64,000 nucleotides of DNA from Parabacteroides acidifaciens (GTDB taxonomy: Bacteria > Bacteroidota > Bacteroidia > Bacteroidales > Tannerellaceae), in NCBI RefSeq assembly GCF_003363715.1, contig NZ_QREV01000003.1, positions 62,001-126,000 on the forward strand. Direction: 5' to 3'. This document shows positions 17,555-25,071 of this stretch, in pieces. The notes beneath the pieces are model-generated. The model saw nothing but the letters and a program-made list of their open reading frames with translations. It did no database searches and was not told the DNA's origin. Every line of letters begins with the position of its first letter. The first letter of the stretch is position 1. The position numbers and the translations under genes were made by a program.

Positions 17555-18315
17555 CAATCTTTGTGTACGATAAAACATTCGAAGGGCTGCTAACTGCCGT
17601 CTTCGATGCCTATTCCCGCCGCAGTTTCCCGGATATGTTGCTGGCGGAGGGGGAGCCTTTTCCCTTGTTCTACGATGAGGCGGTGACAATCTATACGGAC
17701 GATGCCAAGGTCGACCGCGTCTGGAAAGGGTTGCAAAAGAAGATATCTGCGACAGCCTTGTCCGTGATAACTGTCACGTGGCTGTCCGAATTGCCGGAGG
17801 CGGACCTGCTACTTTTTCGCTATATCCGGAAAGCGATCGACGCTCCCCGCACGATCGAGCTGAACTTTGGCGATCCCGATGTGCTGGAAGTCGCTAAAAT
17901 CTGGAAGAAGGTGACGAATGAGCGCCTACGTGTCATGCAGTTCCTGCGTTTCCAGAAAGCGGCGGATGGTACTTTCTTTGCTGCCGTCAAACCAATATAC
18001 AACGTCCTGCCACTTACGCTCAGCCACTTGACGGACCGCTTTGCCGACCAGTGCTGGCTGATCTATGACCTGCAACGTGAGTACGGCTACTATTACGACT
18101 TGAAGGAAACGACGGAAGTGCGTTTTGAAGAAAAGGAAGCTCACCTGCTTTCCGGCCTGCTCAGCGAAGAACTCATGGATGCCGACGAAAAACTGTTCCA
18201 GCAGATGTGGAAAACCTACTTCAAATCCATCGCCATAAAGGAACGCCTTAACCCGAAGCTCCACCGTCAACACATGCCCGCTCGCTTCTGGAAGTATATG
18301 CCGGAGAAGCTATAA
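17551..18315 (+). CDS. DUF4130 / TIGR03915 putative DNA repair protein
   Basis: 254 residues starting [21 protein letters not shown], the hallmark of the DUF4130 family that accompanies TIGR03916 radical SAM proteins; in other bacteria it is fused to a uracil-DNA-glycosylase-like domain, which is absent here. Conserved stretches [15 protein letters not shown] and [16 protein letters not shown] are present. The start codon overlaps the stop of the radical SAM gene (ATGA), so translation is coupled. Its stop overlaps the convergent S41 protease gene by 6 nt. Confidence 0.85.
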   Translation: MTIFVYDKTFEGLLTAVFDAYSRRSFPDMLLAEGEPFPLFYDEAVTIYTDDAKVDRVWKGLQKKISATALSVITVTWLSELPEADLLLFRYIRKAIDAPRTIELNFGDPDVLEVAKIWKKVTNERLRVMQFLRFQKAADGTFFAAVKPIYNVLPLTLSHLTDRFADQCWLIYDLQREYGYYYDLKETTEVRFEEKEAHLLSGLLSEELMDADEKLFQQMWKTYFKSIAIKERLNPKLHRQHMPARFWKYMPEKL

Positions 18316-19575
18316 GCAGCGTCCCTGCCGGATACAGTCCAGAGCAAATTCCAGCTGTGTGTCTCGTCCTTCCATATAATCCGATACCGTTTGCTTGACG
18401 ATATAATTGGGCTCGATGCCTATTCCCTCCAGCGGAAAACCTTTGGGGGAAACGTCGGGACGGGCAGTCGGGATACGGAAGCTGGTGCCATGGGACGTCT
18501 TGAACGTCCGGGGATTGTTACCTGTGTCTCCGGCTGTCGGTTCACCAATCAGGAGGGCATTGCCGCTCTCCTTCATGTCGATAACGAAACTTTCGGCGGC
18601 GGAACAGGTGAAGGTGCTTGTCAATAAGAGGATCTTCCCTTGATAAGCATCTTCCATCGGAATCATCGGATGACGTCCCAGGCAGTGAGGTTGTTCCTTT
18701 CGTATCAGGTAGCGGCAAAGATCCCGTCCGTTACCGCTGTTCCCACCACCGTTTCGGCGGACGTCGACAATCAGGTAAGGCCGGTGTCTTACTTTCGGGT
18801 AATCTTCGGCGAAGTCCTCCATCACTCCGTTCATCATGGAGTTTATTTCCAGATATCCGATGCTGTCGTTCAGGATTTTCCAGGATGTTTTCCGCCGGTC
18901 GGCAACCGGAATGTTATCTTGGGGCTGCAGGACGAGTTGCAGATTAAGCGTGTCGGCTCCCCGGCAAACGGTGTAGGTCTTTACCGTGTCGGTGAAACTT
19001 TTGAAGAGGCTGCGGGCTGTGAATAAACGTTTGTATTCCGGTGTCGAGGCCGATATATACTTCTCGTTCCGGTCCATCCACTCCTTGATTGGCGTCCCGT
19101 CGACAGCGATGATCCGGTCTTTATCGTTGAATCCTGACCGTTGCAGGTACGTGTCCGGCTTATCCACGAAAAGTGTGTCGTCGATATAAGCCGGGAAAGC
19201 CCTTGTCCGGTACTCTTTAAAGTAAACATAGGCATGTGCGACGCGTAAATCCGCGAAGTATTCCCACAGCGTTTTCCCATATTCTTCTCCGGTGGATAAC
19301 TTCCCGATCCGTTCGGCATAGGAGGCGGAAAGGGCGTCGATATCGATATGCTTGGACTCGTAGAGGGAGTAGTTCCTTTTTACTATTTGGCTGATCTCGG
19401 CGAAGTCTTCTGGATATTGATCTGGCGAAAGCGGCAGTTCGGACATATAATGCCTTTCTATTTCCACCTCGGAAGAATAGAAATACTTGGTGTAAACGAT
19501 CAGTCCGATAAATGCCAGACCTATAAGGATGACAATAACTGCTACTATTCGACCGATGAGTTTTAGTGCTTTCAT
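18310..19575 (-). CDS. membrane-anchored S41-family peptidase-like protein
   Basis: 421 residues with an N-terminal membrane anchor (about 7-29). A helical N-terminal region is followed by a PDZ-like segment ([19 protein letters not shown]) and the tail-specific protease core: [15 protein letters not shown] and [16 protein letters not shown], where the Ser before AAE is the expected nucleophile, then [12 protein letters not shown]. This points to an extracytoplasmic serine protease; the target is unknown. It is the gene after the UvrA2-like gene on the minus strand, separated by a 176-bp gap with 22-bp repeats. Confidence 0.8.
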   Translation of the reverse strand: MKALKLIGRIVAVIVILIGLAFIGLIVYTKYFYSSEVEIERHYMSELPLSPDQYPEDFAEISQIVKRNYSLYESKHIDIDALSASYAERIGKLSTGEEYGKTLWEYFADLRVAHAYVYFKEYRTRAFPAYIDDTLFVDKPDTYLQRSGFNDKDRIIAVDGTPIKEWMDRNEKYISASTPEYKRLFTARSLFKSFTDTVKTYTVCRGADTLNLQLVLQPQDNIPVADRRKTSWKILNDSIGYLEINSMMNGVMEDFAEDYPKVRHRPYLIVDVRRNGGGNSGNGRDLCRYLIRKEQPHCLGRHPMIPMEDAYQGKILLLTSTFTCSAAESFVIDMKESGNALLIGEPTAGDTGNNPRTFKTSHGTSFRIPTARPDVSPKGFPLEGIGIEPNYIVKQTVSDYMEGRDTQLEFALDCIRQGRCL

Positions 19576-19690
19576 AAGATATTATATTGCATGAATTTCA
19601 GCAAATGTATAGATTTGTTCATTCCCCTGCAATAAACCGCGAATCTTTTCATTGCAGTCTGCGAATTTTAAGATTTGGATGTTGCCGGGG

Positions 19691-19756
19691 AGCGATGCCT
19701 ATTCCTTTCAAAAGCGATGCCGACCTTTTCCGAAAGCGATGCTTACGTTTTTTAGA
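19691..19756. repeat. three direct repeats with 22-bp period
   Basis: AGCGATGC occurs at 19691-19698, 19713-19720 and 19735-19742, exactly 22 bp apart, each followed by a pyrimidine-rich stretch ending in TTT. The array touches the 3' end of the UvrA2-like gene and sits in the 5' region of the S41 gene. The period equals that of the palindromic elements at 498 and 31101. Confidence 0.75.
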
Positions 19757-22004
19757 ACGCCGGCAGCTCTTTTTCCAGATATTCGGCAGTGACGGAACGC
19801 CTGCACGCGAGCATCTCCCGGGGAGTGCCGGAGTACAGCAGCTCACCGCCCATTTGTCCGCCTCTGGGACCTAACTCGATGACGTAGTCGGCGGCTTTCA
19901 GGACGTCCAGGTTATGCTCTATCAGGAAGACGGAGTTGCCCTGTTCGACCATAGAATCGAAGAGGCCGATGATCTGGCGGATGTCTTTTACGTGAAGGCC
20001 GTCGGTGGGTTCGTCGAGGATAAATATCTTGCCGTTGCTGTCCAGGTAGGAGGCCAGCTTGACGCGCTGCAATTCTCCGCCGGAGAGGGTGGATAGGGCC
20101 TGGTTGAGATGCAGGTAGCCCAGTCCGACTTGCATCAGTGGGCGTAGTTTCTGCTCGATCTCACTCCCGGCAAAACGCAGGGAGGCTTTCCGTACGGTCA
20201 GGTCCATCACTTCGGCGATATTCAGTCCGTCTACTTTGTACTGCAGGGCTTCCGGTGAATAGCGCAAACCGCCGCAGGCTTCACAGACCGTTTCTATTGA
20301 ATCCATAAAAGCCATGTCCGAGACAATGACGCCTTTCCCTCCGCATACCGGACAGCCTCCTTTGCCGTTAAAGGTGAACATGCTGAGTCCGGCTTTGCTC
20401 TTCTGGGCGAATAGTTTGCGTATGTCGTCAGCCACGCCGATGTAGGTGGCTGGGGTGGAGCGCAGACTGATTCCGATATTCTTCTGGCTGATGTAGATAA
20501 CCTCTTCCTCGCAGGTGTTGCGGAAACATTCCATCAGGGAACTTTTCCCCGAACCGGCCACGCCCGCTATGACGGCGAAGACACCTAAGGGGAAACGGAC
20601 GGTCAGGTCTTTCAGGTTATGTTCCTTTGCGTGTTCGAGGGTAAACCAACCGGAAGGAGTGCGGCTTTCCGATTTTAACGGCGACTTTTCCGCGATCATC
20701 AGTCCGGTCTGCGTACCGCTTTTCATCAGTCCTTCATAACTGCCTTCATACAGGATGTTACCGCCGTCCATACCGGAGCCGGGCCCCATGTCGACGATGT
20801 GGTCGGCTATCTGGATCATCTCCTTATGATGTTCGACAAGGAGCACTGTGTTACCGTGGTCCCGCAGTTTCCGAACGGAGGCTTTCAACAGGCGGATGTC
20901 GTGGCTATGCAGACCGACACTGGGCTCGTCGAGCACATACAGCATGTCGCATAAGGCGGAGTTGATATATTTGGCGATCTTGCAACGCTGCGCCTCGCCG
21001 CCGGAAAGAGTTCCCATATTGCGGTCGAGTGTGAGGTATCCTAAGCCGATTTCCTCGAGGGCGGACAGGCGGTTGGTGATGGCCTGTTTCAGGTCGCCGG
21101 CCAGCGGGTCGTCGATTTCCTGCAACCAGTTCAGGATGTCGGGAATAGCTAAGCGCGTGACTTCCGCAATATTCTTTCCTCCAATGCGGCAGGAGAGTAC
21201 TGTCCGGTTCAGCCGCGTGCCTTCGCAATCCGGGCAGATACCCATTGTCACCATAGGCTCCAGCAGCTTTTGATGCAGCTTCCCTTCTTCGGAATTGATG
21301 ATACTCCGGTACATACGGTTGACTAATCCTTCGTACTTGGCGGTACGCGGCCAGTCAGCCGGCGGGTTCTTGAGCCGGATTTGCGGGGAATAGAGAAACA
21401 GTTGCAGTTCTTCCGGCGTGTAATCCTTAATCTTTTTGTCCAAGTCGAACAGACCGCTACAGGCATAACGGATCCATCTCCATCCGCCACGGTGGAAGGC
21501 CACGTAGTGGATCGTGTCTTCATCGTTCAGCGATTTGTTGAAGTCGACCAGCTTGTGGACATCCAGTTCGCGCACCTCGCCCAATCCGTCGCAACGCGGG
21601 CATCGCCCCTGCGGATGATTGAAAGAGAAGGTGTCGGAGTATCCGACAAACGGTTTGCCGACCCTCGAGAACAGCAGGCGGAGCAGCGAATAGATGTCCG
21701 TATAGGTCCCGACCGTCGAACGGGCGTTCGGGGCGGGCTTCTTCTGGTCTATCACGATAGCTACCGGGAGATGCTCTATCCGGTCCACATGTGGCCGGCC
21801 GTATTTGGGCAGGTATTGCTGGACGAAACTGGGAAACGTCTCGTTCAGTTCCCGGCGTGAGCTGGCCGCGATTGTGTCCAATACTAAAGAAGATTTCCCG
21901 GAACCGGAAACCCCGGTGAAGATGGTGATCTGCTTCTTGGGTATTTCTAATGATATATGTTTGAGGTTGTTTTCGTAAGCACCTGTGACTTTGATGTTTT
22001 CCAT
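19752..22004 (-). CDS. UvrA2-like ABC ATPase lacking the UvrB-binding domain
   Basis: 750 residues from the ATG at 22004; a frame to 22046 exists but the likely -7 box (22034-22041) lies inside it. Two ABC ATPase halves are present: Walker A GVSGSGKSS and GVAGSGKSS, signatures TLSGGEAQR and TLSGGELQR. Zinc modules CPRCDGLG, CPDCEGTR, CPVCGGKG and CEACGG are intact. After ARSTVGTYTDIYSLLRLLF the protein goes straight to FSFNHPQGRCPRC, so the roughly 115-residue UvrB-binding domain of true UvrA is missing. Such UvrA2/DrrC proteins are linked with drug or DNA-damage tolerance and not with standard excision repair. Confidence 0.85.
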   Translation of the reverse strand: MENIKVTGAYENNLKHISLEIPKKQITIFTGVSGSGKSSLVLDTIAASSRRELNETFPSFVQQYLPKYGRPHVDRIEHLPVAIVIDQKKPAPNARSTVGTYTDIYSLLRLLFSRVGKPFVGYSDTFSFNHPQGRCPRCDGLGEVRELDVHKLVDFNKSLNDEDTIHYVAFHRGGWRWIRYACSGLFDLDKKIKDYTPEELQLFLYSPQIRLKNPPADWPRTAKYEGLVNRMYRSIINSEEGKLHQKLLEPMVTMGICPDCEGTRLNRTVLSCRIGGKNIAEVTRLAIPDILNWLQEIDDPLAGDLKQAITNRLSALEEIGLGYLTLDRNMGTLSGGEAQRCKIAKYINSALCDMLYVLDEPSVGLHSHDIRLLKASVRKLRDHGNTVLLVEHHKEMIQIADHIVDMGPGSGMDGGNILYEGSYEGLMKSGTQTGLMIAEKSPLKSESRTPSGWFTLEHAKEHNLKDLTVRFPLGVFAVIAGVAGSGKSSLMECFRNTCEEEVIYISQKNIGISLRSTPATYIGVADDIRKLFAQKSKAGLSMFTFNGKGGCPVCGGKGVIVSDMAFMDSIETVCEACGGLRYSPEALQYKVDGLNIAEVMDLTVRKASLRFAGSEIEQKLRPLMQVGLGYLHLNQALSTLSGGELQRVKLASYLDSNGKIFILDEPTDGLHVKDIRQIIGLFDSMVEQGNSVFLIEHNLDVLKAADYVIELGPRGGQMGGELLYSGTPREMLACRRSVTAEYLEKELPAF

Positions 22005-22033
22005 ATCTGTTATTATACTTTCTCGTCCGCATC

Positions 22034-22041
22034 CAAAAGTA
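22034..22041 (-). promoter_or_regulatory. -7 box of the UvrA2-like gene
   Basis: TACTTTTG on the minus strand, 30 nt upstream of the ATG at 22004, supports that start over 22046. No -33 TTTG at the right distance. Confidence 0.4.
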
Positions 22042-22074
22042 ATCATATAATTCGGAACCGGAAGCGGACGGGCA

Positions 22075-22110
22075 CAAAAAAGGCTGACGAATCATATTCA
22101 TCAGCCTCCC
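22075..22110 (-). terminator. intrinsic terminator of the zeta-kinase operon
   Basis: On the minus strand AGGCTGA and TCAGCCT form the stem around a 13-nt loop, followed by TTTTTT. It lies 21 nt past the stop of the 56-aa gene. Confidence 0.8.
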
Positions 22111-22130
22111 CTGTATTTTTCGATTAATAG

Positions 22131-22301
22131 TTAAAACATTCCTTTTTCTAAATCAGCTGCCTTTACACGGAAAATGTATCCGTTGCGCGAGAAGACTAAT
22201 TCGCCGTCTTCTTTCTTTTTCTGGTTTACTAATCGCTGGAAAGCGATGTTGGCACCTTTAACTATATTCTCTTCAAATTCTCTAACCTCTTGTTCACTCA
22301 T
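22131..22301 (-). CDS. small protein partner of the zeta-like kinase
   Basis: 56 residues from the ATG at 22301 (MSEQEVREFEENI). It is charged: acidic N-terminal helix, then RLVNQKKKEDGELVFSRNGYIFRV with beta-strand character. The start overlaps the zeta-kinase stop by 8 nt and a terminator follows, so the two form one operon. The position fits an antitoxin-type partner, but epsilon antitoxins usually precede zeta toxins and I do not recognise the sequence. Confidence 0.7.
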   Translation of the reverse strand: MSEQEVREFEENIVKGANIAFQRLVNQKKKEDGELVFSRNGYIFRVKAADLEKGMF

Positions 22302-22869
22302 GATGCTCAAGTTTTGTATAAATATCCGAATTATATATCTCTTTTTTATCACTCTTGAAGCCTTTAGCGATTACTTCCATCGGCGACATCGAGTTGTCTG
22401 CAATCATCCAATAGTCACAAATGGGGATATATAGTTCAAAGAGATTGTGTATACCCGCTTCGTAACGACGGCGGATAGTACTCTCCGGAATGTTATGCCC
22501 TCCGGCGGCCACTCTCATTTTAACCCGTTCCACTGCCAGATCCGGCGTATTCAGCCAGAAATACAACAATGTCACATAATACCCTTCCCTTTGTGCTTCC
22601 CTGATCAGGTTTGCGCCTGAACGGGTGGCCAGTGTAGTTTCCATCGCAAATGTTTCGCCTGCGGCGATTAGTTCCTTAATACGCTTATACATAATCCGAC
22701 TGGCTTCTACGGCTACCGCGATACTATCAGAATTAAAAGGGGAAAGCCCCTTGGCAATCTCGTCGGAATTGACAAACTCCTTACATTTCAACATCTCTGG
22801 AAGAATTGTAAAGGAGGCGGTCGTTTTTCCTGCCCCGTTGCACCCCGATATCATGTATAAATATGGCAC
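22294..22869 (-). CDS. zeta-toxin-family P-loop kinase
   Basis: 191 residues. Walker A GCNGAGKTT at residues 9-17, then SDEIAKGLSPFN and FAMETTLATRSG, matching the zeta toxin/UDP-GlcNAc kinase family; VAAGGHNIPESTIRRRYEAG is the conserved basic substrate-binding loop. Zeta toxins phosphorylate UDP-N-acetylglucosamine and block cell-wall synthesis; many stand-alone relatives have unknown substrates. TATATTTG at 22892-22899 (minus strand) is a likely -7 box. Forms an operon with the overlapping 56-aa gene. Confidence 0.85.
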   Translation of the reverse strand: MPYLYMISGCNGAGKTTASFTILPEMLKCKEFVNSDEIAKGLSPFNSDSIAVAVEASRIMYKRIKELIAAGETFAMETTLATRSGANLIREAQREGYYVTLLYFWLNTPDLAVERVKMRVAAGGHNIPESTIRRRYEAGIHNLFELYIPICDYWMIADNSMSPMEVIAKGFKSDKKEIYNSDIYTKLEHHE

Positions 22870-23042
22870 TACTTACTGTCTTTTGTTGGGGCAAATATAG
22901 AGAATAGTTTAATATGTTGGTTAATTTTATTCTCAAAAATAGTAAAAATGTGCAGAAAATGTACGCATAACCCTCCAGTTCGTTGTAAAAACAGGCGGTT
23001 TGGTGTAATTTAATGGCTTTGTCAATTGGCTGCAATATACCG

Positions 23043-24170
23043 TCATACCCATAAAAGATCGCTCATGATGCCGTCGGAAATGAAGATCCCTTCTTTCGAG
23101 AGGGTCAGGGTGTCGTTTTCGCGGATAATCAGTCCCCGGCGCAGATAAGCGGCGGCCTGGCGCTCGAGGTAGGCCTGTTTTTCTTCTCCGAACTGCTCCC
23201 GGATGTCGTCAAGGCGGATGCCCCACATGGTACGCAGTCCGGTAATGATGAAATCGTTGTACCGGGTGTTGAGGTCCAACTTTTCTATCTCGACGTCGGG
23301 CGTACCGGAGGCGATCGCTTTCAGGTAGAGCGGGAGGGAGGAGACATTCCACTGCCGGCTTTCCCCGTTATAGGAATGGGCGGAGGGACCGATGCCCAGA
23401 TATTTCTTGCCTGTCCAGTAGGAACTGTTGTGTCGGGAGAAGCAGCCGGGCCGTGCGAAATTGGAAATCTCGTAATGGAGGTAGCCGGCATCGGTCAGCT
23501 TATTTATTAATGTAGAGAAAAGGGATACGCTCAGTTCTTCTTCCGCCGGGGTGACTTTTCCGGCTTCCAGCAGTTTGTAGAGGGCTGTCCCTTCTTCATA
23601 TATTAAATGGTAAGCGGAGATGTGCGGGATGTCCAGCCGGATGGCTTCGTCCAGGTTGCTTTCCCATTCGTCCGGAGTCTGTCCCGGCAGGCCGTATATG
23701 AGGTCGATGCTGATATTCCGGATACCGTTCTCTTTACAGCGATCGACGGCACGGAGCGCCTGCTCGCGGTCGTGGCGGCGGTTCAGGAAGCGGAGGTCTT
23801 TCTCCTGAAAGCTCTGGACGCCCATGCTGACGCGGTTGAACGGAAGGTCGCGGAGAGAGGCTACATATTCCGGTGTCATGTCGTCCGGGTTGGCTTCGAT
23901 GGTGATTTCCCGGCAACCGGTCGTGTCGAACAGGCGGGCGGCTGCATCAAATATCCGTTTGAAGTCGCCGGCTTGCAGTTGCGAAGGCGTGCCGCCCCCG
24001 AAATAGATAGTTTCGACCGGTTCCTGTCCGATGTATTCCTGCCGCAGCTCCATTTCCCGGATAACGGCATCGACATACGGCTCCCTGAACTTCATGTCCG
24101 TGTTGGAAAAGAAGTCGCAATACAGGCACCGTTTGGCGCAGAAGGGAATGTGAATGTATAAACCTGCCAC
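23043..24170 (-). CDS. hemW: HemW-type radical SAM protein
   Basis: 375 residues starting with GTG. YIHIPFCAKRCLYCDFFS carries the CxxxCxxC cluster; ETIYFGGGTPSQL, ITIEANPDDMTPE and RVSMGVQSFQEKDL follow as in HemN/HemW. It lacks the extra N-terminal region of HemN, so the heme chaperone HemW is the better call than coproporphyrinogen oxidase. The GTG directly follows the stop codon of higA (TAA GTG), so expression is probably tied to the higBA operon. Confidence 0.9.
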   Translation of the reverse strand: MAGLYIHIPFCAKRCLYCDFFSNTDMKFREPYVDAVIREMELRQEYIGQEPVETIYFGGGTPSQLQAGDFKRIFDAAARLFDTTGCREITIEANPDDMTPEYVASLRDLPFNRVSMGVQSFQEKDLRFLNRRHDREQALRAVDRCKENGIRNISIDLIYGLPGQTPDEWESNLDEAIRLDIPHISAYHLIYEEGTALYKLLEAGKVTPAEEELSVSLFSTLINKLTDAGYLHYEISNFARPGCFSRHNSSYWTGKKYLGIGPSAHSYNGESRQWNVSSLPLYLKAIASGTPDVEIEKLDLNTRYNDFIITGLRTMWGIRLDDIREQFGEEKQAYLERQAAAYLRRGLIIRENDTLTLSKEGIFISDGIMSDLLWV

Positions 24171-24467
24171 TTATAATTCTATACTTAGTTTTATTTTACC
24201 GCCTAATCCTTTTTCAACGATATCAAAAAGAGTTTTGAGGGTTATATTGCTTGTGTCGTTTTCTATACGTGAAATATAACTGCGTTTTTTGTTTAGTATA
24301 TGTGCCAGATCTTCCTGAGTCATCGTCTTTTTTAAACGGGCTTCTCTAAGTAGCAACCCTATTTTTAAGGTTTCCACTTCCCTGTCGAGCTCATCTCTGC
24401 GTGTCGTACCTTTTTTACCGAATACGTCATCTTTTATTTCATTCCATGATTTTATGTTATTTTCCAT
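24171..24467 (-). CDS. higA: HigA-type XRE antitoxin
   Basis: 98 residues. A central helix-turn-helix, LREARLKKTMTQEDLAHILN followed by KKRSYISRIEND, is of the Cro/XRE type. The gene follows its toxin, the reverse order typical of higBA, and overlaps it by 11 nt. HigA normally represses its own promoter together with HigB. Its stop codon abuts the hemW start. Confidence 0.88.
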   Translation of the reverse strand: MENNIKSWNEIKDDVFGKKGTTRRDELDREVETLKIGLLLREARLKKTMTQEDLAHILNKKRSYISRIENDTSNITLKTLFDIVEKGLGGKIKLSIEL

Positions 24468-24813
24468 CTGTCATTCTCCTTTCTTTAAAGTATTCCTTCA
24501 TTAGTCGTTTTGCTTTTTCTATCTCTGATGTAGGAGTCTTTTGTGATTTCTTTTGAAATCCGTTTAAGAGGATAATGAGCTTGTCATTCTCAAAAAAACA
24601 AAAAACTCTCCATATATTACTGCCTAATTGAATGCGAGCTTCGTATAAACCTTGCGTACCTTTAATATATTTGAGGTATTGCGAAGGTATGTATTGCTGC
24701 ATTTCTATGATCTCTAATATTTTATAGATCTTATTTTGGACTTTCTCGTCCTGAGACCTTAGAAAGTCTTCAAAATAGTTTTTGTAAACAGTTATTGATC
24801 TAAATCTTTCCAT
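24457..24813 (-). CDS. higB: HigB-type RelE-superfamily toxin
   Basis: 118 residues: YFEDFLRSQDEKVQNKIYKILEII, then YLKYIKGTQGLYEARIQLGSNIWRVFCFFEND and LIILLNGFQKKSQKTP, all typical of HigB/RelE mRNA interferases (the Gly-Leu-Tyr-Glu-x-Arg core). It is the first gene of higB-higA-hemW with a perfect promoter 24 nt upstream. Confidence 0.88.
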   Translation of the reverse strand: MERFRSITVYKNYFEDFLRSQDEKVQNKIYKILEIIEMQQYIPSQYLKYIKGTQGLYEARIQLGSNIWRVFCFFENDKLIILLNGFQKKSQKTPTSEIEKAKRLMKEYFKERRMTDGK

Positions 24814-24836
24814 AGTTGTATGGTTTTTAGTTTGGA

Positions 24837-24868
24837 CAAAGGTAACTTAAAAGTAACATATGGACAAA
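24837..24868 (-). promoter_or_regulatory. higBA-hemW promoter
   Basis: On the minus strand TTTG (24865-24868), N20, TACCTTTG (24837-24844), a complete match to the consensus. The start codon of higB lies 24 nt from the -7 box, leaving a very short leader. Confidence 0.75.
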
Positions 24869-25071
24869 CATATTCTCCTTTTTCTTAAGAGTAAGTTTTT
24901 ATTATCTCCTTTTCTTTCCGCTTGTTATCTTCGAACTGCTAAACAACATAGTTCTCAAACACCGGGCCTTGAATTGCTTTTCTCCTTTACAATATCTAAT
25001 TTGCGGTCCCGTGAATAAAGGGTTTGCGGGAGCAATCTTTATTGTTAAACACAAATTTATACCTTGATATC

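Noticed and set aside
22005-22046. Longer N-terminus for the UvrA2-like protein starting at 22046.
   Set aside because: It contains the likely -7 box (22034-22041), and the conserved family N-terminus begins at 22004.
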